This document shows positions 1 to 14,100 of a stretch of 64,000 nt of DNA, piece by piece; the first letter of the stretch is position 1, and the number at the start of each line of letters is the position of its first letter. Origin of the DNA: Megalobrama amblycephala (lineage: Eukaryota > Chordata > Actinopteri > Cypriniformes > Xenocyprididae); the NCBI RefSeq assembly GCF_018812025.1, contig NC_063049.1:13984258-14048257 (forward strand). Direction: 5' to 3'. A program made the translations under genes and the position numbers. The notes beneath the pieces were generated by a model. The model was not told the DNA's origin. It was given only the letters and a program-made list of their open reading frames with translations, and did not search any database.

Positions 1-238
1 ATTGGTCCATTCTTGTCAACAATCTGCGAGGTGTCTTCGGCAAACGCCTGAAGAAAAAGCGTCCATTCATGTAATGCGCAGAGAGAAAGCTGTTGAATGT
101 CTGTCATTATTGGAGTGTGTTTTTATTATATCTTCTACGGTTGATCGCTCTCTCGTCTTTAAGGGTGGTGTGACATTTTAATGAGAACATTAAAAGCTAG
201 TTGTGACCTGTTTTAAGCTAACGTCATAAGCATAAAGC
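1..238 (+). promoter_or_regulatory. pdxk 5' flank / 5' UTR (not resolved)
   Basis: This is the sequence immediately upstream of the pdxk start codon. No clear TATA box or CpG-rich core is visible, and the transcription start cannot be placed by eye. It is assigned to the pdxk promoter and 5' UTR only because the ATG at 239 opens the first coding exon. Confidence 0.4.
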
Positions 239-3200
239 ATGGACTGCAGAGTTCTGTCAGTTCAGAGTCATGTTGTCAGAGGATATGTGGGAAACAAATC
301 TGCATCATTTCCTTTGCAGGTAAGAGGCAGTAGATGCATTAGATGCCTGCAGCGTCATTTACTGTTTTAACGTAGTTATTCTGCAACTAATTTGCAGCTC
401 ATTTGCATCCAGCCCTTACAATACTAAAGTCAGCGTTAGTTTCCCACTACAATGCATATCAGTATGTAAAACATGTCGTGTCCTGTGTGTGTCACTGCTG
501 TAATAGGTGCTGGGCTTTGAAGTGGACACTATAAACTCTGTGCAGTTCTCCAACCACACAGGTAAATTACTGCTGCTGTCATTAAAGCAAAAGAAGGTCA
601 AAACAAATGCTAAGACATTCTGAAATTCATATTCATCTTTCAGTTTAAGTTTTAGCTCAAATTATATGCTAACATGACAAATGATGATTAAAAACATGTA
701 TAAAATAGCTTATGGTGAATAATATATTGTCCCAATGCAGGACACTGTCATGTCAACAACTCAGTCACAGTTGCATTGTTCCCTTCGAATCATTACATAA
801 TCAAGGCTGAAGTCCAAATTAGTTGTTCAGAGTTTATTTTGATGAGGCATTACTAATTACTCCTCTTAGCCAGTTTTCCCTGAAAAACTTTTTGCAGCTA
901 GTTGAAATAGGAAAAAGTTGAAATAGTATATACTTAAATGGTAATGTTTAGAAGAAAGAGTAAGAAAAAATAATCAGTTTTATCTGGAGGAGTTTATCTT
1001 GGTATTGTTTAACCTTCTTGGTGTGGAAAAGCTTTCATCATGTCATTGGGTAAAGCTCAGCTCACGAGTTTCGCAGCATGTGGCAGTATTATTTTCCTTT
1101 CAGTGAAGCAAAGCTGTAAGCTCAGTGTGACATTTTCCCCAGTTTTAACCAGTTATGTTCTCTGTATTCAGCAATTCAAAACAGGTGTTGGTTTGCTCCT
1201 TTTGGAAAAAAGAAATGTATTGAGATTTAAAGGTACCACACAAACGGTACTTGGAAAAAAATAATAATATAAAATATATTTAAAAACTAAATAAACCATA
1301 CAAACAATGTACTGTCTGCTTGTGGATTAGTGGTGGGTATTTTTCAGCCACTCCTTCTGCGTTACACCAGTAGGGGGCATCAAGTGAATTTTTTATTTTT
1401 ATTTTGTTATGAGCGAGACAATGAATCATTCAATGATTCAACTGATTCATTTAATATACTGATTCAAGAGTGTTTTTTACATTTACAATTCGTTCACCCA
1501 AAAATTCTGTCATTAATTACTCACCCTCATGTCGTTCCAAAGTAAAGTAAATATTAAATAACCCTTTAAGGGTTGTGGGATGGTGAAGTGCTTGCAGAAG
1601 AGGCTTTGCTTCAGCTAGGGCTGGACGATTATGGCCTAAAATCAAAACCTCGATTAATTGAACATTTTACCTCGATTACGATTAATGAACGATTATTTTA
1701 TTTCTGTTTTTTTTTTTTTTTTTTTTTTGCCCTCATAGTTCACTGACAAGGTTTGTACTGTAAATAGCCTATGATTGACTATTAAGGTGGGATATTTTTT
1801 TTCCTGTTGAAAGAGTGATCTGACATCATAGCTCACTATCAGCAGTTATTTTATCTATGGTTTGTAACATTTCTTACAGGTTTCTGCTAGTTGTAAATCA
1901 GATAAAGATAAATTAGCACAGTACCAGTAGTGATTGCGTGTGTGATTTAGTCATACCGTCTCTCTATTAATTGTGAAGCTGTGGGTTGTAAATAGTTCCT
2001 TCAAAAGTAGAAAAAATAGATGCTATAACTTTTGAGTTTCTAAGCTATTTTAGTGATAAATCACAGGACAGCGCTGACAACAAGTTTCTGCGTTCCTCTG
2101 TGTGCGCGCGATCTTCACGTTTTGCGCAGCTGTTTGTATGAGTGTTCGTGCCACATGCAGCTGCGCGAGCGCGGTAGCTCGATATAATAATACACATCCG
2201 ATCGTCTAATCGCTTGAATGTCCAAACCATAAAACAAATACAACTGACAAAGTTTAGTCAAGACGCAAGGCTCACCGCTCGCGCGCCATCACTATGTGTT
2301 GAACCGGCGTTCAACTCCGTGTTTTGCTTTTATGCCACTGACTGGACTGGGCGGAGTCACGTGGCTACACACGCAGTTATGTTTTTAAGGGGGAAGTACT
2401 AACAGGATTAAAAAACCGAAATAACCGACATGGGAAAATTACGTCGGTTAGAGGTTCTGAATTTCGGTTTCGATTACTTTTCGATTAATCGTCCAGCCCT
2501 AGCTTCAGCTACTTCTTGAAAGATGTGATGGCCTCAGTAGTTCAAGTGGAGTTGGCAGCTCATTCCAGCAGAGGGGAGCAGAGATGGTGAAACATTTGGA
2601 TAGTGACTTTTTGCATAATTTTGAAAGAACAACAAGGCATTGCTTGTTCAGTGAGCTGGTAGGAGGGAGCATATCTATAGAGCACTGTGTACAGATGGAA
2701 CACAGTGTCCGTTACTTTAATGGGATCTAGAATGGAGAAGTGGTTAGTAGGGGGATGGATCCAGAGGGGAAGTGTGTAAGAGGTTATGGTTAAAGGTGAC
2801 TGGATCAGGAATCAGTGCTGAGCAACATGTGACGATGATTTATGATGATGACTTTTATTTATTCAACTGATTTGTTCAAAATACTAATTAATTAACTGAT
2901 ATTTTTTTGAGTAAGTCATTGAATTGTTCATTTAACCAAGTTTTTTTCCCCTTCAAAATACAAAATCATTCAATAATGAAAACACCAATGCTGTGTTTGA
3001 GATATGAGGTAGAGGTATGTATCTCAATCCCTACAGCACTGAAATCAACACATTCATTAAGCTAGGTCAGTGAAAGTGTATGGTAAAAAAGAAAAGAGGG
3101 CGTTGAATGGTTTTAAAAACTTGTGTTCAATTCATGTGCATTCATGTGTTTTTTTTAGTAACTTTTTTTGCTTATGGTCCATTATCATGTTCCTGGACAT

Positions 3201-6200
3201 CCTGTTGACATTTAACATGTTTGCACTGAATTGGTTAACCATTTCTGTGATTCTCTAGCCTACTAAGGGTCTGTTGCTAAGAGCCATAAGGGTGTATAAG
3301 GTTTTATTCACCCTCGCTCTACTGCTCATGCTATTCCCATTCTACCCACCCTGCTTCTCTTCTTACTTCTTTAAGGAATGTAACAATCCTCCCACTGTTT
3401 AGGGTCATGGTCTCATGGCTCTTTCTCATTGTTACTCCTCACAGTTCTCATCTAATTTCTCAGACAAAGCATTTTTCGTTCTTTTCTTTGAATAAGCCTT
3501 CTCTTTCTTCCCTTAAATTGATGTCACACAGTGGTATCTGGTAGTATGTGCATTAATTTATGTCTTCAGAGTCAAAATAAGGTGAGAACGAAGCTAAAAA
3601 ATACAATATAGTTACTAATCCCCTTGTTTAGTGACTCTATGTAACGTGGGATACGACTTGAACACTGCAGCATTGAAATCATTTACTGAATGGGTCATTC
3701 AATTTAGGAGAAGTAAAAGAGGGTTCATTGTAGAGCATTCAGAATCAGATGGTAAGCTGAAAGGCTAAAGATTGCCCTCAAGGGGAACATAGCTCTATTT
3801 TGGGGATTAGACAGTAAACTAGACAGTTATGCATGTAAAATAAAATGTTGTGCCTTGTTACTGATTAAGCCATCGCTAGTGTCACATGTATTCATGTGAT
3901 TGTATGATTACAAGAAGTATACAGATGAAGAAACTTGTCCTAAACTATTCCGTCATGACATCTTCACTAGTTCATTTCGCTAAAGCAAAATGAAAGGTAA
4001 TAATCTCTTGAGAAATCATTCCAGTGAGAAATCAATAAATTCAGTGAGAAATGGATAAATGAATTAAATAATCTGTCATAAAATGTATAAACACAGGCTA
4101 AATAGATCAGTTGATTTGTTTAGAATTAATTTGATAAAAAAAAAAAAAAAAGAAAAAATGTAATGTTCAATATAATTGTTAACGTCGTACCCAAAACTAT
4201 GGGTCGTGTAATAATACGTTTAAAAGGAAGTTATAATTGCATTTTTAATTTGTCTGCTGCATTTTTATATAATTATGTCATTTTAATTAATTTTTTGTGT
4301 CAAATAAATTACTTAACACAGCAGATATAAAGACACGTCAGATGAGACAGTGCTGTCTTTATTGTTTTAGTCATGCTCCCTTGTGCCAACATCCTGTTTT
4401 TAACTGACAATGGAAATGACCTCAGCTAATTTGATTCAAGGTTTAATGCATTTAAATTTCTCTGGCCATGAGCGAGAAGTGCTGCTCAATACACTTTATT
4501 TTATTTGTATTTATTTATTTATTTATTATTATTTTTTTGCTTATCATAAGTGGGAAAATACCACTTGAATTTGCACAGTGTAACATTGTTTGTTTAGTTA
4601 TGGCGTCATATTATGTAATGTTTATTTAAGGGACAGGTGTGCTGTTAGGAGTCGTTGGGCTCATCCTAGTTCTCATCCTAGCAACTGTCTCCCCAAGTTA
4701 ATTAAAGAGTTTAATATTTGACTTCTACACAGTTAATCTGTGAAGGTTTATGTTTCTGTGCTTGTCAGCGTGTGATCAAAGCATATAATGTACACCTTTT
4801 AGTAGTGCTAAAAATCTTTTTTTAAAACAAACAGTCTGTATTTCAGGTTTTTACGTGGTTTTAGATTTATTGATATATATATATATAATATATATCGCAT
4901 GGTTTCATCAGCATTTATTTTTAGTTAAAGGCAAAATATGGATGATCAAACTTGGAAAATTAAACTGAGATAGGCAGCTAAAATGGAATTATGTTCTTAA
5001 AGGATAGCATTTCATTTTAAATGTCCTTGATATTTTTAATATGTAGTAACTGTTATAAGACTAATAGAATTTACTGTATTATGAATAGGCTTCATGGCCG
5101 ACAACACCCTTTAACTGTAACTATTGTCGCATACATGCCATGACGTAATTACATTAATTATTAGATGATAGTGTTACACGATTAATCATTAAAAGATCGC
5201 AATCTCAGTTCAAACACCCGATCTTATTACATTTTTTTTGTTTAGATATCCAATCATTTTTCTTATAGGAGAAAAGTTGAAAAATTTCAGTTATATATGT
5301 AAGGAATAACTAACGACGGGCCATTGAATTCTTAAAGGTGCTCTAGAATTAAAATTTAATTTATCTTGGCATTGTTAAATAACAAGAGTTCAGTACATGG
5401 AAATGACATACAGTGAGTCTCAAACACCATTGTTTCCTCCTTCTTATATAAATCTCATTTGTTTAAAAGACCTCTGAAGAACAGGCGAATCTCAACATAA
5501 CACCGACTGTTACGTAACTCTCGGGATCATTAATATGTACGCCCCCAATATTTGCATATGCCAGCTCATGTTCAAGCATTAGACAAGGACATCTGGATGT
5601 GCACAGCTGAATCATCAGACTAGGTAAGCAAGCAAAGACAACAGCGAAAAATGGCAGATGGAGCAATAATAACTGACATGATCCATGATAACATGATATT
5701 TTTAGTGATATTTGTAAATTGTCTTTCTAAATGTTTTGTTAGCATGTTGCTAATGTACTGTTAAATGTGGTTAAAGTTACCATCGTTTATTACTGTGTTC
5801 ACGGAGACAAGAGCCGTCGCTATTTTCATTATTAAACACTTGCAGTCTGTATAATTCATAAACACAACTTCATTCTTTATAAATCTCTCCAACAGTGTAG
5901 CATTAGCCGTTAGCCACGGATCACTATCAAACTCATTCAGAATCAGATGTAAACATCCAAATAAATACAATACTCACTTAATCCGATGTATGCATGCCGC
6001 ATGCATGACGAACACTTTGTAAAGATCCATTTTGAGGGTTATATTAGCTGTGTGAACTTTGTTTATGCTGTTAAAGGCAAGCGCGAGCTTTGGGGCGGGG
6101 AGCGTGAGCATTTAAAGGGGCCGCAGCCTAAATCGGCTCATATTTAATGATGCCCCAAAATAGGCAGTTAAAAAAAAAAAAATCTATGGGGTATTTTGAG

Positions 6201-6955
6201 CTGAAACTTCACAGACACATTCAGGGGACACCTTAGACTTATATTACATCTTTTAAAAAGACGTTCTACGGCACCTTTAATTCAGGAACACACCAAGCCG
6301 ACGGTTGGCCGTCGGGCAGTTTTTGTTCGTCGACCGACTAAGTTTTCTCAGTGTTCCGCACCGTTGGCTGAAGTTGGTCCTCATCGGCTTTTTTTCGGCC
6401 GATTCGAAATGTTGAATTGGTCTGTCGGGCCATCTGATCATTCTGTTTGGCTGTTCAGATACTGCCACCTGCTGGTTCGGAAAGGCATTTCATCTAACGC
6501 AGGCGCAAAACGGACGTGCAACTTGGCCGTCGGCTGTCTAGCTTCGGTTTGGTGGGTCAGGGCAACTTTGGACACAGACACTGCCAACGTGAGCCAACCC
6601 CGGAGTCTTCTTTCGTCGCCACTAGTTCGTCAGCGTCGGCTTGGTTTGTTCCTGCCTTTAGAAAATAATGCACAGCCAAGGTGGTAATGCGGCCACAATG
6701 CGATCAATTATTTTGCAAAGGTCAATTATTTCGCTTATACTACGGTTACCACACCTTAAGACGCTGTTCCGATGTTGTATTTCAAGACATTTGTCAGGTT
6801 TTTGTCCTTAAAACACTCTTGTGTGTGGGACTAATTTCTTACGCATCTCATCCCAAGCATCCGTTGCTAATTCCAAAACGTAATTTCAGAACTAGTAACC
6901 GAAGGCTTGAGCCTTTGATAGCAGAATAATACCGTTGATACAGTTATTAATGCAC

Positions 6956-6994
<39 letters not shown>

Positions 6995-7548
6995 GAGAAA
7001 GCAAATTAGCCTACCTGAGTCTGTGGGTCTCTCACAGCAGCAGTGTCTCTACTAATAGCGAAACTATAAGTTTATCCACGACAAGAGCCACACAGTTATT
7101 ACCTTGCTGGTGAGTCATGTATCTTTTAAGTTGCTAAACTCTTTGACTGATTAATTCATCAGAGCAGCACTGATAAAACCTTTCTGTGTGAGTGTGTGTC
7201 TGTACTATACAGTACGTGTGTGCATTTGAAAGAGAAAGAGAGAGAGCGCGGGAGAGAGTATGCGCTTTCAGGACACAATAAAACATATTTTGTGGCAAAA
7301 ACCATGACAATAATTTGTTGTTTTAATCCTATTGTTTACTACATTTATTTTCTTGTTCAGTGTCGTTGTGGGTTTTGTTTCTTTTATGGTTGTAAGCTGT
7401 AGGACTATTGAAACAACTGAAATAATTTGACGAAGTGATATGGAACTGCAATGTCTGCCTAGAACTACTTTAGCTGTGCATTTCCCTGAAAATAATTGCA
7501 CACCTTAAAACGTTGGTCAACCAGTCGGATTCATAGAGGCATCATTCA

Positions 7549-7580
<32 letters not shown>

Positions 7581-8113
7581 CTCTTACCAGGATATGAGCA
7601 CTGGAAAGGTCAAGTGATGACTGCAGATGAACTGCAAGTCCTGTATGAGGGGATCAAGCTCAACAACGTGAACCATTACGACTATGTGCTCACAGGTACA
7701 GGTCTTTTCTTCCTGTTGTGTCTGCTGTTTTTTAATTTTGGATGCACATTATTCAATTACTGTCAGACACACAGGACAAGCAGATTGGTTTAAATAGGAT
7801 TATGTATGTCCAAAATCATTAAAAGTCATGTGATTCAGTATGATGATTACATTTAGACATGATTATTCATCAAAACCCCACCCTTTAAAGCCATGGTTGC
7901 CAACCCTGCCTTATATAATTAGTAGGGAGAGAGCGTTTCTGTTGGGCCAAAAACGGACAGGATACTTTGTGTTAAGGGCTGCAACAGATTGATTTGATTG
8001 AATCTTCCACATTCAGCAAATAAAGAGCACAGAAATAAATAACGTACAAAAATTGGATTACATTTGATAAATGAATACTATATACTGTTCAATCTATATA
8101 TATCTATATATAT

Positions 8114-8160
<47 letters not shown>

Positions 8161-11100
8161 TTCTTCTTCAGGATACACTAGGGATGATTCCTTTTTGGAA
8201 ATGGTGGTGGACATTGTACAGGAGCTGAAGAGGGCAAACCCAAACCTGGTGTATGGTGTGTATATGTGTGTGTGTGTACACATACTTCTACATTATGTTA
8301 ATTTTAACATTTACTAATACATCGTTAAAATCAAAAAGTCATCTAACATTAGTTAATGCACTCTGAACTAACGTGAACAATCATTGAACAATTAATGAAT
8401 ATTAACAAAAATGAATGCTGCGAAAAATATATATTGCTCATTGTTAGTTCACATTAGTGCATTAAATTTCTAGTTGAGACATGAAACTCTAGATGGCGTA
8501 GTCTGATAGGTCCTTTATATGGAATCTTCTAGCTATCACGTCATTTATTACGTGGTACAAACTGATTGGCCTCTGTTGATTCTGCAATGAAAGTGCATCT
8601 TTCCAATGAAATTGCTTGCGTAACATTTAAATAAAATAAAAAAGCTCCACCTGTCTAGATTTGCTACAGTATTTATGTATGTGTGTATTTATTCAGCAGC
8701 AGCATATCTTACATGCTCACAGCAGCATGTCTGTGTATCTGTTGGCAGTAGTAAGTCCGTACAGCAGCAGCGTAGCAGATCTTGTCCACCAAGACTAAAT
8801 ACATTAACATTGTCATATACATAAACATAGCATGCTAAAACTATTCTTATTGTTCTGGCGTTGCCTGTTTTGGTGTTTTTGCTCCCTCTACTGGTAGTTT
8901 TATATTCTGCAGATTGAATATGTTTTATTCAGTTTCTGGGGTTCAAAAAGAACAACGTGCAAAGCACATGGTAGCGCACTTTAATTTGCTGTGTCAGTCC
9001 ATCGGATTAACAACTCTTAACGAGGCACTGCCTGTAAGTAGAGTTTGATTATTTTTGATTGTTAATATATTATGATTGCGAGGAAGTACATGTAGATGTT
9101 TTCATGTTATAGCATTGGGAAATTTATATTGTACAATCATTTTGTACAACTGTCTTCTGGTGAACATTGTTGGACTGGACGTTTACCATGTGACATTTTA
9201 TTTATGTATTCCTTCTGTGTTATGTTGTTTTACAGTTTTACACATTTATTCAGTAAATCAAAACGACGACTCCGGTGTCAAGACTGTTTATTGAGTGGAT
9301 GTGTTTAGCTTGCTGGGTGCGAAGCCAGTACAGTAAAAAGGCAAGCTTCATACAAGAGCTGTTTATCTTGGAAGCTGGATTTCACCTGCTATTGTCATCT
9401 ACGGCATAGAGGCTAACACGACAACTGCAGAGTATCCACACGGTAAAATCCATCAAGCTTATATTTCGGACCAGTCATGGAAGATGACAAAAGTCAGTCA
9501 GCTTCATCTCGACGTTCCGTGACTTCCAGCAAGTCCACGGTTAGTATGGCAGCGACTAAAGCAAGAGCAAAGGCGGAAGCTGCACAGGCAAGAGCCTCAT
9601 TTGCAAAGAGGGAAATGGAAATTAAAATAGAGAAAGCTCGCCTTGAAGCAACATTAGACGTAATGGAAAAGGAGAGAGAGGCTGAAGCTGCAATGGCAGA
9701 AGCGGCAGTCATGGAAGCTGCAGTCGCAGATCTAGAGGTAAAAAGATCACAACATAGTTCAACTCTCCACCTTCCACAGCAAAGTCCTAGGCAACGTACT
9801 GAAGAGTATGTAAAACAACATAGTGAACCTAGTGATACTGTACCAGAGAATTCAAAGCCTGAATTACCCCAAAATATAGAGGATGATAGAGAGAAAAAGC
9901 CTTCTTCACCGGTGTATCATGTTCTGTCCTCTTGGAATGCCAGTCAATGCAGTTGCAGTGAGAAAAGGCAGCAGAGTAAACCTCCATTCCCCCACTCTCC
10001 ACATAGCTTCTCACACCCTTCTAAGAGTCCAGCTGCGCCCATGCACCATCCTAGACGAGACACGAATCATCCTACTCATCACTCTAGTCATGATGTAGCC
10101 ACGTATGACTTAGCTAAGTTTTTAACACGAAATCAGCTAGTGACATCTGGGCTTAACAAATTTGATGATCGTCCGGAAAACTATCTGGCCTGGAAATCAT
10201 CATTTCTCAATGCCACCAAGAACCTTGATCTCACAGCAGGTGAGGAATTTGATTTATTGATTAGATGGCTGGGGAGAGATTCAGCAGATCATGCCCGTCG
10301 CATTAAGTCTGTGAATGTAAGGAACTTACCAGCTGGTCTTGAACTCATCTGGGAGAGGCTAGATATGACCTACGGATCTCCGGAAGCTATTGAAAAAGCT
10401 CTCTTCACAAAAATAGAGACTTTTCCAAAAATATCAGCTAAAGACCATGATAAACTCCGGGAATTAGGAGACTTGCTTTCAGAGATTGAAGCAGCTAAGA
10501 ATGGCGGTGATCTACCTGGGCTCACTTATCTAGATACAGCAAGAGGAGTTAATCCTATTGTGCAAAAGTTGCCCTTTGGACTACAAGAAAAGTGGATGAT
10601 GCAGGGTTCACACTACAAGTACACTTATGGAGTTTCTTTCCCACCATTCTCCTTCTTTGTGGAATTTGTATGTGCAGAAGCAAGAGCACGCAACGATCCT
10701 AGCTTCAATTTTTCTTTACTTTCCATAAACCCTGGTGGAAAGATCAGGTATAATGAAAGTCATGCTCAGAAACCTGTTTCAGTCCATAAAACGGATGTGA
10801 TGTCCTCCTCTAACCTTTCTCATACCAAGAGTCTTCAGAGAGGAAACAACGAGGTTGAGAAGCAATGTCCTATACATCGTAAACCTCATCCTCTCAAGAA
10901 ATGCAGAGGCTTCAGAGAAAAGCCATTAGAGGAACGAAAAAGGATCTTAAGGGAGCTATCTATTTGTTTCAGATGCTGCTCATCTAACAAACATGTGGCT
11001 AAGAATTGTGATGTGTCAATTAAATGTTCTGAATGTGAGAGTGACAAACACCTGGCTGCTCTCCATCCAGGCCCAGCGCCGTGGCGTTCTGATTCTACAC

Positions 11101-14100
11101 CTCCTTCACTGCATGGCGGGGAGGAAGAGGAGTGCTGCGGTGGAGATGTGTCATCAAAGTGCACCAAGATTTGTGGCAAAGGTTTTAGTGAGAAGTCATG
11201 CTCTAAAATATGCCTTGTGAATGTTTATCCTGCTGGCAGCCCTGACCAAGGCAGGCGGATTTACACTATTATAGATGAGCAAAGCAATAGATCCTTGGCC
11301 AGATCAGAATTTTTTGACAGTTTCAATGTGCAAGGAACTTCTGCTCCGTACACATTAAAGACGTGTGCAGGAGTAGTCCAAGCAACTGGAAGAAGAGCTC
11401 AAGGGTTCATCATTGAGTCTGCAGATGGTGAGATCAATTTTCCACTTCCTACTCTCATCGAATGCAATAGTATGCCAGATAACCGAGATGAAATACCAAC
11501 CGCAGTTGCTGCCCTGCATCACAGCCACCTAAAAGAGATAGCAGACAAGATACCGCCTATTGATCCAAATGCTGAAATACTGCTTCTGCTGGGAAGAGAC
11601 ATAATACGAGCACATAAAGTCCGCAAACAACTCAACGGTCCTCATGATGCTCCGTATGCGCAAAAATTGGACCTTGGTTGGGTCATTGTGGGAAATGTGT
11701 GTCTAGGAAAGTGCCACAAGCCCTCTCCGGTGAACTGCATGAGAACACACATCTTAGAGAATGGCAGACCAAGCTACTTCAGTCCATGCAATAATCACAT
11801 TGTACTGAAGGAGACGTTTAATGAGAAAACCCAGTTCCACAAACCTAGCCTATCAAGCTGCAGACTTGGTCAGTCTTTGTTTCAGCAGACCAAAGATGAC
11901 AATAAATTTGCACCTTCAGTTGAGGATCAGTTATTCCTGGACATTATGGATAAGGAATTCTTCAAGGACTCAAGTAACAGCTGGGTAGCACCATTGCCAT
12001 TCCGTGAGCCAAGGAGACGCTTACCCAACAACAGGGAGTATGCAGCAAGACGTTTCATGTCTCTTCGTCGCAACCTTGACAAACGACCAAAGATGAGAGA
12101 TGACTTCACAGAATTCATGCAGAGAATACTTGACAATAACCATGCAGAGCTAGCTCCTCCTTTACAAGATGGTCAGGAGAGCTGGTATCTTCCATCATTT
12201 GGTGTGTACCATCCAAAAAAACCAGACCAAATACGAGTTGTATTTGACTCTAGTGCACAGTTTGATGGAGTATCCCTCAATGATGTACTGCTTTCTGGCC
12301 CTGACCTTAACAATAGCCTGTTAGGAGTCCTCATAAGATTTCGAAAGGATCCTGTTGCCATCACAGCCGACATACAGCAGATGTTTCACTGCTTCTTGGT
12401 CCGGGAGGACTGTCGTGATGTTTTACGCTTTCTATGGCATCGTGATAATGATCTGTCTAAAGAGGTTGTGGACTACAGGATGCGAGTTCACGTATTTGGA
12501 AATAGCCCTTCACCGGCAGTGGCCATTTATGGAATTCGCCGAGCTGCCAGAGAAGAAGAGAAAGAATATGGCACTGATGTGAGGAAATTCATTGAACAAG
12601 ACTTCTATGTAGATGATGCCTTAAAGTCATTTCCTACAGAGGAAGAGGCAATCAATGTGCTTAAAAGAGCACAAGAGGCACTAGCTGCTTCAAACCTCAG
12701 GCTTCATAAAATTGCTGCAAACAGAGCCAAAGTAATGGATGCCTTTCCAAATGAAGATTTGGCTAAGGACATCAAATGCCTTGACCTCTCCACGGATGAC
12801 TTACCTGATCAGCGAAGCTTGGGGGTACAGTGGAACCTAATGTCGGATACGTTCACCTTCCAAGTGCCCGACACTGAAAAACCATACACACGTAGAGGAG
12901 TGTTGTCAACAGTGAATAGCTTGTTCGATCCCCTTGGATTCCTAGCTCCTATCACAATCCAGGGCCGTTTACTTTTAAGAGAACTCTCATCGCAGACACA
13001 TGAGTGGGATACACCATTGCCTGAAAGCAGACATGAAGAGTGGGCACAGTGGTGTCATTCGCTGCAAGACCTAAGAAGTCTGAACATTCCACGCATGTAT
13101 GTATCCATTCCTCTTTCTGAAGCCAAACACACTGAAATATGTGTCTTCTCGGATGCCTCCATGAAGGCCATCTCAGCTGTTGCATACTTGAAAGCTTCGG
13201 ATCAGTATGGGAAAACAGAGGTTGGCTTTGTTCTTGGCAAGGCGAGGTTGGCTCCAAAGCCTGATCTTTCTGTTCCTAGGCTGGAACTATGTGCTGCAGT
13301 CCTGGCTGTCGAACTGACTGAACTCATCACAGAAGAGATTCATCTAAAGCTAGATAGAATAAGGTTCTACACAGATAGTAGAGTAGTGTTAGGCTACATC
13401 TATAACGAGTCAAGACGGTTCCATATATATGTGAACAACAGAGTGCAGCGCATCAGACAGTCTTCTCAGCCTGAACAGTGGAGGTACGTTTCTTCTGAAC
13501 AAAATCCTGCCGATCATGGCTCTCGTTCTGTTTCATCTTCTAAGCTTGAGGCCACAACCTGGCTCACAGGACCTTCATTTTTGCACTATCCATCAGAGCA
13601 GCTCTTTGATCACCCAAACTCATATGATCTTATTGACCCAGAGGAAGATGTTGAAGTTCGCTCAGAGGTTAAAGTCTTGTCTACGCAGATTGAAGTGAAT
13701 CATCTAGGTACCAAAAGATTTGAGCAATTCTCAGACTGGAGAACAGTCGTCAGAGCTGTGGCACGGCTGCATCACATTGCTCATTGTTTCACAGGACCAA
13801 GTAACGATAGTCAGTGCACAGGTTGGCATTGGTGCTCAAGGGGTTTATCTGTAAGTGATCTTCTGAAAGCAGAGGAAATCATCATCAAGAGTGTACAACA
13901 AGAAGTGTATACAGATGAGATGAAATGCATCACTTCTGCAAGTGAAATTCCGTCACATAGTCCACTTTTGAAGTTGAATCCAATCATCGACAGCAATGGT
14001 TTGCTGAGAGTTGGTGGACGCATCAGACAAGCAGAAATAGGAGATAAAGAAACAAATCCCCTCATCATTCCGGCTCACCATCACATCACAGTCCTACTGG

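Noticed and set aside
9076..9308. Two small frames repeated at 15514-15746
   Set aside because: They duplicate only because both lie in the LTRs; no known protein motif is present.
10886..11179. Minus-strand open frame inside the BEL gag region
   Set aside because: It is a shadow of the intact + strand gag-pol frame; other opposite-strand frames across 9494-15188 are the same.
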